Below are positions 1 through 7,290 of a stretch of DNA of 16,892 nt, piece by piece. A program made the translations under genes and the position numbers. Position 1 is the stretch's first letter; the number at the start of each line of letters is the position of its first letter. The notes beneath the pieces are model-generated. The model saw nothing but the letters and a program-made list of their open reading frames with translations. It had not been told where the DNA came from and searched no databases. This DNA comes from Comamonadaceae bacterium. GTDB lineage: Bacteria; Pseudomonadota; Gammaproteobacteria; Burkholderiales; Burkholderiaceae_C. The DNA is taken from positions 1 through 16,892 of the forward strand of contig CANHUM010000004.1 in NCBI GenBank assembly GCA_947463845.1, read 5' to 3'.

Positions 1-908
1 ACGACCTTGGGGAAAGGCAAGAGCTTGACACCACCGGCCACCAAGCGACGCAGCGCTGCGGGGTTGCGGTTGTCGTAACGCGCTTGCATCTCGGTGTGTG
101 CGTAAGAAGCAGCGGCTTCCACAATGGCCTGGTTTTCTTTGGACAAGGCATTGAAAGCGGTCTTGTTAATGTAGAAGTCCAGCTGTGCACCGCCTTCCCA
201 GAAGCCTGGGTAGTAGTAGTTCTTGGCGACTTTTTGGAAGCCCAACTTCTCGTCGTCATAAGGACCGACCCACTCGACGGCGTCGATCGTGCCTTTTTCC
301 AGAGCCTGGTAAATCTCGCCACCAGGGATGTTCTGGGGCACAGCACCCATGCGGGTCAAAACCTTGCCAGCGAAACCGCCAACACGGAACTTCAAACCTT
401 TGATGTCGTCCAAGGTCTTGATTTCCTTGCGGTACCAGCCACCCATCTGGGCGCCTGTGTTGCCGCCTGGGAAGTTCACGATGTTGTACTTATCGTAGAA
501 CTCACGGAACAGCTTCATGCCGTTGCCGTCATAGAACCAGGAGGTGAGCTGGCGGCTGTTCAAACCGAAGGGAATGGCCGTGCCCAGGGCGAAAGTGTCG
601 TCCTTGCCGAAGAAGTAGTAAGGGGCTGTGTGAGCCGCTTCCACGGTGCCTTGCTGCACACCATCCACCACACCAAACGCAGGCATCAATTCGCCCGCAG
701 CATGGACGGAGACGACAAACTTGCCGCCGGACATGGCGTTGACCTTTTCAGCAAACACTTCAGCGGCACCGAAGATGGTGTCCAGCGCTTTAGGAAAGCT
801 GGAGGCAAGGCGCCAGCGGATGGCGGCCTGGGCGTGAACAGCGGGTGCAGCACCAGCAGCCAAAACACCAGCAATGCCAGCGTTTTTAATGACGGAACGA
901 CGATCCAT
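1..908 (-). CDS. dctP: TRAP transporter solute-binding protein, DctP/TakP type (3' end cut by window)
   Basis: Periplasmic solute receptor of a TRAP transporter, which delivers a carboxylate (2-oxo acid or related organic acid) to a DctQM membrane pair. The frame is open from the ATG at 908 for 302 codons to the window edge, so roughly the last 50-60 residues are missing. Residues 1-27 form an export signal with a twin arginine (R3-R4, then SVIKN), a hydrophobic Ala/Gly stretch and an AVHA-Q cleavage site, so Tat export is likely. Family signatures are AAHTAPYYFFGKD (91-103), GLKFRVGG (171-178) with R175 as the expected carboxylate-binding Arg, and the segment at 193-224 (NIPGGEIYQALEKGTIDAVE, then WVGPYDD), which resembles TakP-like receptors. 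An AAGGAG Shine-Dalgarno sits 6 nt before the start. No DctQM genes are visible; they may lie beyond the left edge. Ligand identity is inferred only at class level. Confidence 0.93.
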   Translation of the reverse strand, partial: MDRRSVIKNAGIAGVLAAGAAPAVHAQAAIRWRLASSFPKALDTIFGAAEVFAEKVNAMSGGKFVVSVHAAGELMPAFGVVDGVQQGTVEAAHTAPYYFFGKDDTFALGTAIPFGLNSRQLTSWFYDGNGMKLFREFYDKYNIVNFPGGNTGAQMGGWYRKEIKTLDDIKGLKFRVGGFAGKVLTRMGAVPQNIPGGEIYQALEKGTIDAVEWVGPYDDEKLGFQKVAKNYYYPGFWEGGAQLDFYINKTAFNALSKENQAIVEAAASYAHTEMQARYDNRNPAALRRLVAGGVKLLPFPKV

Positions 909-934
909 GAGGAACTCCTTGTTGAAAAAACAAA

Positions 935-979
935 CATCCGACGATCAGGATTTTTGGAATTATCGGATGCCGTATTGTA
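935..979 (-). promoter_or_regulatory. Candidate promoter and 5' hairpin of the TRAP receptor gene
   Basis: On the minus strand a TACAAT -10 hexamer (974-979) predicts a transcription start near 967. A perfect 7-bp inverted repeat, CATCCGA (963-969) and TCGGATG (935-941), starts almost exactly there, so the mRNA would begin with a 7-8 bp hairpin, or a regulator could bind the DNA palindrome. The -35 region is poor (about two matches to consensus at 997-1002). The rest of 909-1095 holds no gene and no clear dxs terminator, only a weak 5-bp hairpin around 1063-1077. Read-through from dxs cannot be excluded. Confidence 0.4.
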
Positions 980-1095
980 GGAAGCGAAACAGCCCCTAGC
1001 CGTGCGGGTTTACCCTTTTTTAATCCTTAAATTGGAAGGGCTTTGGTCACTCGGACATAGCCTTGAAAAGAATTCAAACTTGCCCTGAAATCGAC

Positions 1096-2943
1096 TCAAG
1101 CAGGCCAGCGCAATTGCACTGAGCGCTCGATGCCGGCGGCATCCAAGCCCTGCAAGGCCAGCAGTTTGGCAGGGTCACCGTGCTCGATGAACTCATCCGG
1201 CAGACCCAGCTGCAAAACAGGCCGGATGATCTGGAGGGTCTGCAGCGCCTCGGCCACGGCGCTGCCTGCGCCGCCCATGATGCACCCCTCTTCCACCGTC
1301 ACCAGGCGCTCGTGACTTTGTGCAATTTGGGCCAGCAGTTCGACATCCAGCGGCTTGACCCAGCGCATGTTGACCACCGTGGCGTTGAGCTTTTCAGCAG
1401 CCTCCAGGGCCGGGGTCAGCAAGGTGCCAAAAACCAGAATGGCCACTTTTTCGCCATGCCGACGCACTTCCCCTTTGCCAAAGGGCAAGGTGTCCAGATC
1501 GCGCCCGGGATCGGTGCCCACACCCGCACCGCGCGGGTAGCGCACGGCCACCGGGTGGTTTTGTGCGTAAGCGGTGCTCAGCAGCTGACGGCATTCGCGC
1601 TCGTCGGCCGGGCAGGCCAGACTCATGTTGGGGATGCAGCGGATGTAAGCGATGTCGTAGGCCCCCGCATGGGTGGCCCCGTCGGCACCGACCAGACCCG
1701 CCCGGTCCAAGGCGAAAACGACGGGCAGGTTTTGCAGCGCCACGTCATGGATCAGCTGGTCGTAGCCGCGCTGCAGGAAAGTGGAGTAGATCGCCACCAC
1801 GGGCTTGAGACCCTCGCAGGCCATGCCGGCGGCAAAAGTCACAGCGTGCTGCTCGGCAATGCCCACGTCGTAGTAACGCTTGGGAAAGCGCTGGTGAAAG
1901 GCCACCATGCCCGAGCCCTCGCGCATGGCGGGCGTGATGCCCACCAAGCGCATGTCTTTGTCGGCCATGTCGCACAGCCACTGGCCAAACACCTGCGTGA
2001 AGGTGGTTTTGGCGGGGGCAACCGCGGGCAACAGGCCCACGCTGGGGTCGAACTTGCCGGGGCCATGATAGGCCACCGGATCGGCCTCGGCCTTGTCATA
2101 GCCCTGCCCTTTTTTCGTGACCACATGCAAAAACTGCGGGCCATTGAGGTGCTTGATGTTTTCCAGGGTCGGAATCAGTGATTCCAGATCATGTCCATCG
2201 ATCGGGCCGATGTAATTGAAGCCAAATTTCTCGAACAGCGTGGCAGGCACCACCATGCCTTTGGCCTGCTCTTCCAAACGCTTGGCCAGCTCGAACAAGG
2301 GCGGTGCGTTCTTGAGCATGCTCTTGGCCCCGGCCTTGGCCGCCGAATAAAAGCGCCCGCTCATCAGTTGGGCCAGATAGCGGTTGAGCGCCCCCACCGG
2401 TGGGCTGATCGACATGTCGTTGTCGTTCAGGATCACGAGCAGCTTGCAATCTTCAACGCCCGCGTTGTTGAGTGCTTCAAAGGCCATGCCCGCGGTCATG
2501 GCACCGTCACCAATCACGGCAATCGAATGGCGCGATTCGCCTTTTTGACGGGCAGCCACAGCCATGCCCAGCGCCGCAGAGATGCTGGTCGACGAATGGG
2601 CCGTGCCAAATGTGTCGTACTCGCTCTCGTCGCGGCGCGGAAAGCCCGACAGCCCCCCCAACTGCCGCAGGGTGGGCATGCGGTCGCGGCGGCCGGTGAG
2701 GATTTTGTGAGGATAAGTCTGGTGTCCCACGTCCCAGACGATGCGGTCTTCAGGCGTGTTGAAGACGTAATGCAAGGCCACCGTCAACTCCACGGTGCCC
2801 AGGTTGGAGCTGAGGTGCCCACCGGTTTTGGAGACGTTGTCGAGCACGCAGTGGCGCAACTCGTCAGCCAGGCCTGGCAAATCGGCACGCGCCAGGAGAC
2901 GCAGGTCGGCAGGCTTGTCAATGTTCTTGAGAAAATCGGTCAT
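1096..2943 (-). CDS. dxs: 1-deoxy-D-xylulose-5-phosphate synthase
   Basis: Cytosolic thiamine-diphosphate enzyme that condenses pyruvate with glyceraldehyde 3-phosphate to form DXP, the first step of the MEP isoprenoid pathway. At 615 aa it has the normal family length. Visible signatures: GGHLSSNLG (41-49) with catalytic-region H43; [10 protein letters not shown] (71-80); the ThDP/Mg motif GDGAMTAG (145-152) running on to N174; [12 protein letters not shown] (241-252); GIAEQHAV (361-368) with the expected catalytic Glu E364; and [15 protein letters not shown] (413-427) of the transketolase pyrimidine-binding domain. The C-terminal transketolase domain occupies about 490-610. The ATG lies 1 nt after the ispA stop (TGA-C-ATG), so translation is probably coupled to ispA. 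Confidence 0.98.
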   Translation of the reverse strand: MTDFLKNIDKPADLRLLARADLPGLADELRHCVLDNVSKTGGHLSSNLGTVELTVALHYVFNTPEDRIVWDVGHQTYPHKILTGRRDRMPTLRQLGGLSGFPRRDESEYDTFGTAHSSTSISAALGMAVAARQKGESRHSIAVIGDGAMTAGMAFEALNNAGVEDCKLLVILNDNDMSISPPVGALNRYLAQLMSGRFYSAAKAGAKSMLKNAPPLFELAKRLEEQAKGMVVPATLFEKFGFNYIGPIDGHDLESLIPTLENIKHLNGPQFLHVVTKKGQGYDKAEADPVAYHGPGKFDPSVGLLPAVAPAKTTFTQVFGQWLCDMADKDMRLVGITPAMREGSGMVAFHQRFPKRYYDVGIAEQHAVTFAAGMACEGLKPVVAIYSTFLQRGYDQLIHDVALQNLPVVFALDRAGLVGADGATHAGAYDIAYIRCIPNMSLACPADERECRQLLSTAYAQNHPVAVRYPRGAGVGTDPGRDLDTLPFGKGEVRRHGEKVAILVFGTLLTPALEAAEKLNATVVNMRWVKPLDVELLAQIAQSHERLVTVEEGCIMGGAGSAVAEALQTLQIIRPVLQLGLPDEFIEHGDPAKLLALQGLDAAGIERSVQLRWPA

Positions 2944-2944
2944 G

Positions 2945-3847
2945 TCAGTTGTCTCTTTCTACCACCATGGCAGTCAGGCCTCGCAGTGCAGCCAGGCGGG
3001 CCTCGGGCAAACCGGTCTCGGCCAGGGCCTGCATGGCTTGTGCGGCCAATGCATCGGCATAGGCCTTGGCTGCGTCCAGGCCCATCAGGGCGACATAAGT
3101 GGGCTTGTCCGCAGCTTGGTCCTTACCCGCAGTTTTACCCAGCGTGACCGAATCGGCCGTCACATCCAGCACATCGTCCACCACCTGAAAGGCCAGACCC
3201 AGAGCCTGGCCAAAACGCGTCAGAGCCGCATGCGCCTCGGCTGGCACGCCCGGCACACAGGCCGCTCCCATCTGCACACTGCACAACAACACGGCACCGG
3301 TTTTGAGGCGGTGCATCTGTCGCAGCTGGTCTTCACTCAGGCGTTGGCCCACACTGGCCAGATCGATCGCCTGGCCTCCGGCCATGCCTTGGTAGCCCGA
3401 TGCGCGGGCCAGCAGAGCCACGCAGGCCGCTTGCACTGCAGCCGGCACGCTGCCGTCTGGTGGGGTGAGCATTTCAAAAGCCAGGGTCAGCAAGGCGTCG
3501 CCGGCCAGCAGGGCTTGGGCTTCGCCAAACTGCACATGCACCGTGGGTTTGCCGCGCCGCAGCACGTCGTTGTCCATGCAGGGCATGTCGTCGTGCACCA
3601 ATGAATAAGCATGGATCAGCTCGATGGCGCAGGCGGCATTGAGCGCTGCCGGGCTGTTGGCAACATCACCCACAGCCTCAGCGGTGGCCAGCACCAGCAA
3701 GGGGCGCAGCCGCTTGCCGCCGTCCAGCACGGCGTAGCGCATGGCCTGACCCAAATCGGCAGGGGACTCGGCCGCTATGCCAGCCGACAACGCACGCTCG
3801 ACTCGGTCCAGATGCGGCTGCATCCAAGACTTCAAACCCACCCTCAT
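2945..3847 (-). CDS. ispA: Polyprenyl (farnesyl/geranyl) diphosphate synthase
   Basis: Cytosolic prenyltransferase that extends DMAPP with IPP to geranyl and farnesyl diphosphate, the precursors of ubiquinone, undecaprenyl and other isoprenoids. The start chosen is the ATG at 3847, which overlaps the xseB stop as ATGA and gives 300 aa, the usual IspA length. The frame stays open upstream to 3925, but that extension lies inside xseB. Signatures: GGKRLRP (43-49); first Asp-rich motif DDMPCMD (86-92) in [15 protein letters not shown] (182-184); [16 protein letters not shown] (213-228) with the second Asp-rich motif DDVLD (224-228). Both Mg-binding motifs are intact. The gene is sandwiched between xseB and dxs in one transcription unit, a common proteobacterial order. 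Confidence 0.97.
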   Translation of the reverse strand: MRVGLKSWMQPHLDRVERALSAGIAAESPADLGQAMRYAVLDGGKRLRPLLVLATAEAVGDVANSPAALNAACAIELIHAYSLVHDDMPCMDNDVLRRGKPTVHVQFGEAQALLAGDALLTLAFEMLTPPDGSVPAAVQAACVALLARASGYQGMAGGQAIDLASVGQRLSEDQLRQMHRLKTGAVLLCSVQMGAACVPGVPAEAHAALTRFGQALGLAFQVVDDVLDVTADSVTLGKTAGKDQAADKPTYVALMGLDAAKAYADALAAQAMQALAETGLPEARLAALRGLTAMVVERDN

Positions 3848-4098
3848 GCGCCACTCCAAGGTTTGGGTTGGCCAGCGTCCAACACCTGAATCTGGTCTTC
3901 CACCGCCTTGAGTCTGTCTCGGCAAAACGCCAGCAATGCCGCGCCGCGTTGGTAGCCTGTCAGGAGCTGGTCCAGCGGCATCTGCCCAGATTCGAGCTGC
4001 CCCACCAAGGCCTCCAGCTCTGCCAAAGCCGCCTCGTACGTGACGGGCAGAGGCACTGCCGGGGTGTCGGCGAGGTCGGTGGGTGCGGCCTTGGGCAT
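3844..4098 (-). CDS. xseB: Exodeoxyribonuclease VII small subunit
   Basis: Small subunit of exonuclease VII, which assembles around XseA and degrades single-stranded DNA to oligonucleotides. The 84-aa protein has the characteristic helical core starting [20 protein letters not shown], followed by [20 protein letters not shown] and a coiled [11 protein letters not shown] segment. The N-terminal 18 residues, rich in Pro and Ala, are variable in the family. Its TGA overlaps the ispA ATG by 2 nt, so it is the first gene of xseB-ispA-dxs. No convincing Shine-Dalgarno precedes the ATG; the upstream stretch is AT-rich (ATATAT). xseA is not in the window. Confidence 0.93.
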   Translation of the reverse strand: MPKAAPTDLADTPAVPLPVTYEAALAELEALVGQLESGQMPLDQLLTGYQRGAALLAFCRDRLKAVEDQIQVLDAGQPKPWSGA

Positions 4099-4125
4099 GG
4101 GCTATATATCCGAGGAAAAAACCTG

Positions 4126-4131
4126 ATTTTA
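4126..4131 (-). promoter_or_regulatory. Candidate -10 box of the xseB-ispA-dxs operon
   Basis: TAAAAT on the minus strand, about 28 nt before the xseB ATG, would start a transcript near 4119 with a 21-nt leader. No matching -35 lies at 16-18 bp. A perfect TTGACA (minus strand, 4166-4171) is present but too far upstream to pair with it. Confidence 0.25.
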
Positions 4132-4152
4132 GGCCTTAAGCCTTGACGTGGC

Positions 4153-4170
4153 TGACAGTTGACTCTGTCA
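4153..4170. promoter_or_regulatory. Perfect inverted repeat in divergent region (possible operator)
   Basis: TGACAG (4153-4158) and CTGTCA (4165-4170) flank TTGACT, forming an 18-bp dyad. It lies between the divergent xseB and Rieske-oxygenase starts, where a shared regulator could bind. No regulator gene is adjacent. Function is inferred from position and symmetry only. Confidence 0.3.
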
Positions 4171-4235
4171 AGTCCACAAGACGAAGATGGACGATGCCAC
4201 TGTGACACCCGAACCCAGAGGTCTTGAATTTTTCT

Positions 4236-4256
4236 CGACTTGTGAAGTCGCTCACG
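4236..4256 (+). promoter_or_regulatory. CRP-like half sites overlapping a second dyad, centred at -41.5
   Basis: TGTGA (4241-4245), six bases, then TCACG (4252-4256) matches the CRP consensus TGTGA-N6-TCACA at 9 of 10 positions. Its centre (4248.5) is 41.5 bp upstream of the start predicted from the TAGAAT box, which is the class II activator position. The overlapping dyad CGACTT-GTG-AAGTCG (4236-4250) is perfect. The promoter lacks a good -35, as activator-dependent promoters often do. Confidence 0.4.
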
Positions 4257-4277
4257 TCAAGAACCAGCCCTGCGGGG

Positions 4278-4283
4278 TAGAAT
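4278..4283 (+). promoter_or_regulatory. -10 box of the Rieske-oxygenase operon
   Basis: TAGAAT, preceded by GGGG, matches the sigma70 -10 consensus at 5 of 6 positions and predicts a start near 4290, giving a leader of about 100 nt. The -35 region (around 4255-4260, CGTCAA) is a poor match. Confidence 0.45.
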
Positions 4284-4294
4284 CCGGGTTCATC

Positions 4295-4319
4295 GGCAGG
4301 GTTCCCCCTGTCTTTTTTT
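4295..4319 (+). terminator. Intrinsic-terminator-like hairpin in the Rieske operon leader (possible attenuator)
   Basis: GGCAGGG (4295-4301), loop TTCC, CCCTGTC (4306-4312) make a 7-bp stem with one G.U, followed at once by seven T (4313-4319). No plus-strand gene lies upstream, so it cannot be an ordinary gene-end terminator. Alternative pairings exist. GGCAGGG is the exact complement of CCCTGCC (4350-4356). Bases 4302-4311 pair with 4362-4371 over 10 positions (two G.U), which would break the terminator. CCCCT/AGGGG (4355-4359, 4364-4368) can also form a hairpin ahead of the start codon. I recognise no known riboswitch class. Confidence 0.45.
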
Positions 4320-4390
4320 GCGCCGAAATCGAAGAATTCAGCGCTTTGTCCCTGCCCCTTCATAGGGGGAGTCTCTAGGTCAGGTCACCC

Positions 4391-5518
4391 ATGTCTGATT
4401 TAAGTCTTCAACTGCAGCAGGCCGCAAGCCAACTACCAGTTTCCACTTATTTCGATGAAGCGCTGTTTCAGCGCGAATTGAACACGCTCTTTCGCCAAGG
4501 TCCCCGCTACGTGGGCCACCAGTTGGCGGTGCCTCATCCGGGCGACTATTACGCCTTGCCCCACGAGGCCGAAGGCCGCGCCCTGGTGCGCAACGCCCAA
4601 GGCGGGGTCGAACTCGTCTCGAACGTCTGTCGCCACCGCCAGGCCGTGATGCTCAACGGACGGGGCAACCTGCAAACCCAGCAAAAAGGCAGCGCAGGCG
4701 GCAACATCGTCTGCCCGCTGCACCGCTGGACCTATTCCCCCAGCGGCCAGCTGCTCGGCGCACCCCACTTTGCGCACGACCCTTGCCTGAACCTGAACAA
4801 CTACAAGCTGCAGGCATGGAACGGTTTGCTGTTTGAAGACAACGGCCGTGACATCGCCGCCGACCTGGCCGGTATGGGCCCCAGATCACAGCTGAGCTTT
4901 GAAGGCTATGCCCTGGACAGGGTTGAGCTGCACGAGTGCAACTACAACTGGAAGACCTTCATCGAGGTTTATCTGGAGGACTACCACGTTGGCCCCTTCC
5001 ACCCGGGACTGGGCCAGTTCGTGACCTGCGAAGACTTGAGTTGGGAGTTCAAGGAACACTATTCGGTGCAGACCGTGGGCATCTCGGGCGGCTTTGGCAA
5101 GCCCGGCTCGGACACCTACAAAAAGTGGCACGAGGTGCTGCTCAAATACCGCAATGGCCAGCTGCCTGAGCGCGGCGCCATCTGGCTGACGTACTACCCG
5201 CACATCATGGTCGAGTGGTATCCCCATGTACTCACCGTCTCCACACTGCACCCGATCAGCGTGAACAAGACCCTCAACATGGTCGAGTTCTACTACCCCG
5301 AGGAGATTGTGGCGTTTGAGCGCGAGTTCGTTGAAGCCCAGCAGGCGGCCTACATGGAAACCTGCATCGAAGACGACGAGATTGCCGAGCGCATGGACGC
5401 CGGTCGCAAAGCCCTGATGGCTCGCGGTGACAACGAGGTCGGCCCCTACCAAAGCCCCATGGAAGACGGCATGCAGCACTTCCACGAGTGGTACCGCCAG
5501 CAAATGAAAACCCTCTGA
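4391..5518 (+). CDS. Rieske non-heme iron oxygenase, alpha subunit
   Basis: Cytosolic oxygenase of the aromatic-ring-hydroxylating / quaternary-amine monooxygenase superfamily; the substrate cannot be read from the sequence. At 375 aa it has a Rieske [2Fe-2S] domain (about 30-150) with ligands C80-R-H82 and C108-P-L-H111, and a catalytic domain with N186-W187-K188, then D197-Y198-H199-x4-H204. H199 and H204 should bind the mononuclear iron, with D328 in IEDDE the likely third ligand. The spacing between the Rieske pairs is 25 residues, longer than the usual 15-17, because of a Gly/Gln-rich insert near 91-104. No reductase or ferredoxin gene is nearby, so electrons must come from elsewhere. 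The start is the ATG after a weak AGG six bases upstream. First gene of a three-gene operon with a transporter and a sulfurtransferase. Confidence 0.92.
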   Translation: MSDLSLQLQQAASQLPVSTYFDEALFQRELNTLFRQGPRYVGHQLAVPHPGDYYALPHEAEGRALVRNAQGGVELVSNVCRHRQAVMLNGRGNLQTQQKGSAGGNIVCPLHRWTYSPSGQLLGAPHFAHDPCLNLNNYKLQAWNGLLFEDNGRDIAADLAGMGPRSQLSFEGYALDRVELHECNYNWKTFIEVYLEDYHVGPFHPGLGQFVTCEDLSWEFKEHYSVQTVGISGGFGKPGSDTYKKWHEVLLKYRNGQLPERGAIWLTYYPHIMVEWYPHVLTVSTLHPISVNKTLNMVEFYYPEEIVAFEREFVEAQQAAYMETCIEDDEIAERMDAGRKALMARGDNEVGPYQSPMEDGMQHFHEWYRQQMKTL

Positions 5519-5527
5519 AGCACCCGG

Positions 5528-6415
5528 ATGCAAGCTTCCTGGATGATTCTGGCGTCGCTGTTTTTCGCGACGATGAGTGTTTGCATCAAATACGCGTCTG
5601 AGCACTTTCACACCTTTGACCTGGTGTTCTACCGGGGCCTGATCGGCATCGTGTTCATGGCGGCCATTTGCCGCAGCCAGGGTGTTTCTTGGCGAACAAC
5701 CATCCCGATGATGCATGTCTGGCGCTCGGTCATCGGCGTGGCCTCGCTGACCGCGTGGTTCTATGCCATTGCCCATTTGCCGCTGGCCACCGCCATGACA
5801 CTCAACTACATGAGCGGCATCTGGGTCGCGGCCTTTTTGGTGGGTGGCACCCTGGTCATGGGCCGGGTGCAGGACATGGCCCGGCAAGGCCCGGTCGTGC
5901 TCACGGTGATTGCCGGCTTTGCGGGGGTGGTCATGATCTTGCGACCCACCATCGAGCAAAACCAGTTGTTTGCCGGCTTGATCGGTTTGCTTTCAGGCCT
6001 GGGCGCGGCGCTGGCCTACATCCAGGTGGCAGCGCTGGGCCGCATGGGCGAGCCCGAGGCCCGCACCGTGCTCTACTTTTCCGTGGGCACCACCCTTGCC
6101 GGGGCCGTGGCCATGATGCTCGTGGGGCCCAGCGAATGGGTCTGGCCGCACGCCCTGTGGCTGCTGCCCATTGGTTTGCTGGCCGCTCTGGGCCAGCTGT
6201 GCATGACCAAGGCTTACAGCAGCGGAGCCACCCTGGTGGTGGCGAATTTGCAATACTCGGGCATCGTGTTTGCGGCGTTGTATGGCCTGTTTTTGTTTGG
6301 CGATCAAATTCCGCTGGTGGGCTGGGCCGGCATGGCCTTGATCGTCGCCAGTGGCATCGCCGCAACCGCCTTGCGCAACCGCACCCTGCCCCGCGCGCCT
6401 GCCGAAGAACATTGA
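5528..6415 (+). CDS. DMT-superfamily transporter, two EamA domains
   Basis: Inner-membrane permease of 295 aa with about ten hydrophobic segments and the internal duplication of the EamA family. The first half runs from about 3 to 138, the second from about 150 to 285. Family-like features include the early K-Y segment after TM1 (SVCIKYA), FYRGLIG at the start of TM2, and a short basic C-terminus (RNRTLPRAPAEEH). Members export or import varied small metabolites, so the substrate is unknown. The gene starts 9 nt after the oxygenase stop and has no strong Shine-Dalgarno, which suggests translational coupling. By context it may move the substrate or product of the Rieske oxygenase, but this is inference. 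Confidence 0.9.
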   Translation: MQASWMILASLFFATMSVCIKYASEHFHTFDLVFYRGLIGIVFMAAICRSQGVSWRTTIPMMHVWRSVIGVASLTAWFYAIAHLPLATAMTLNYMSGIWVAAFLVGGTLVMGRVQDMARQGPVVLTVIAGFAGVVMILRPTIEQNQLFAGLIGLLSGLGAALAYIQVAALGRMGEPEARTVLYFSVGTTLAGAVAMMLVGPSEWVWPHALWLLPIGLLAALGQLCMTKAYSSGATLVVANLQYSGIVFAALYGLFLFGDQIPLVGWAGMALIVASGIAATALRNRTLPRAPAEEH

Positions 6416-6430
6416 ACGGAGACCCTTGTC

Positions 6431-7288
6431 ATGTACACCCTGTTGATCACCGCTGCCGAACTGCAAACCTTGCAAGCCCAGGGCACCCCATGCGCCGTGC
6501 TGGACTGCAGCTTTGATTTGATGAAGCCCGAATTGACAGATGGCTTTTTCACAACCGAACGCATTGCCGGGGCCCTGCCCGCTCACATGGACAAAAACTT
6601 GAGCACACACCAGCCTGGCCAGGCCGTCAACGCAGGCCGTCACCCCCTGCCGCAGCGCGAGATCGTGGCGCAGTGGTTGGGTAACCTGGGCATTCACAAC
6701 GGCATGCAAATCGTGGTGTATGACCGCAATAAAAGCGCCTACTGTGGCCGCTTGTGGTGGATGCTCAAATGGCTGGGGCACGATGCCGTGGCGGTGCTCG
6801 ATGGCGGTCTGCAGGCCTGGAAAGATGCAGGCGGTGCGTTGGCCTCAGGTCCGAGCGAGTCCGTCAACGCAGCACAGTTTGATGTCAAAGCGCCTCTGCG
6901 GCAATTGGTGCTGACCGACGAAGTCTTGACGTCTTTGGGCCGCCCCGGACAAACCATCGTCGATGCCCGCGCGGGGGCACGTTACCGGGGTGAGGTGGAG
7001 CCGCTGGACCCGGTGGCCGGACACATTCCGGGCGCTCTGAACCGGCCTTTTACGGAAAACTTCACCGAAGATGGCCGCTTCAAAAAACCGGAGCAGCTCA
7101 AAGCCGAATGGGCCCGAGTGCTGACCGGGCGCCCGGCCAGCAGCGTGGTTCACCACTGCGGCTCCGGGGTGACGGCGGTGCCCAACCTGATGGCGATGGA
7201 GTTGGCCGGTTACGGCCCCACCGCGCTGTATGCAGGCAGCTGGAGCGAGTGGTGCAATACGCCCGGCTTACCTTGTGCCAAGGGCTGA
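6431..7288 (+). CDS. sseA: 3-mercaptopyruvate sulfurtransferase (two-domain rhodanese)
   Basis: Two-domain rhodanese of 285 aa, the normal length for the SseA/TST family; it moves sulfane sulfur from a donor to thiols or cyanide. The N-terminal inactive domain covers about 5-135 and the C-terminal catalytic domain about 160-282. The active loop C243-G-S-G-V-T248 is the CG[S/T]GVT type of mercaptopyruvate sulfurtransferases, unlike the CRKGVT loop of thiosulfate rhodaneses. D178-A-R, R184 and R186 in ARYRGEVEPLDP and AGHIPGALN are the usual substrate-site segments. A GGAGA Shine-Dalgarno lies 9 nt before the ATG. It is the last gene of the plus-strand operon and ends 2 nt from the convergent ZIP gene, with no terminator between. 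Confidence 0.93.
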   Translation: MYTLLITAAELQTLQAQGTPCAVLDCSFDLMKPELTDGFFTTERIAGALPAHMDKNLSTHQPGQAVNAGRHPLPQREIVAQWLGNLGIHNGMQIVVYDRNKSAYCGRLWWMLKWLGHDAVAVLDGGLQAWKDAGGALASGPSESVNAAQFDVKAPLRQLVLTDEVLTSLGRPGQTIVDARAGARYRGEVEPLDPVAGHIPGALNRPFTENFTEDGRFKKPEQLKAEWARVLTGRPASSVVHHCGSGVTAVPNLMAMELAGYGPTALYAGSWSEWCNTPGLPCAKG

Positions 7289-7290
7289 TA

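Noticed and set aside
84..980. Plus-strand open frame of 298 codons
   Set aside because: It is antisense to the TRAP receptor gene, which has family motifs, a signal peptide and a Shine-Dalgarno; the plus-strand translation resembles nothing.
3848..3925. Upstream extension of ispA by 26 codons
   Set aside because: The extension lies inside xseB and is not IspA-like. The ATGA overlap at 3844-3847 gives the normal family length.
4136..4363. 75-codon minus-strand frame in the divergent region
   Set aside because: It overlaps the predicted oxygenase promoter and leader hairpins, has no recognisable domain and no Shine-Dalgarno.
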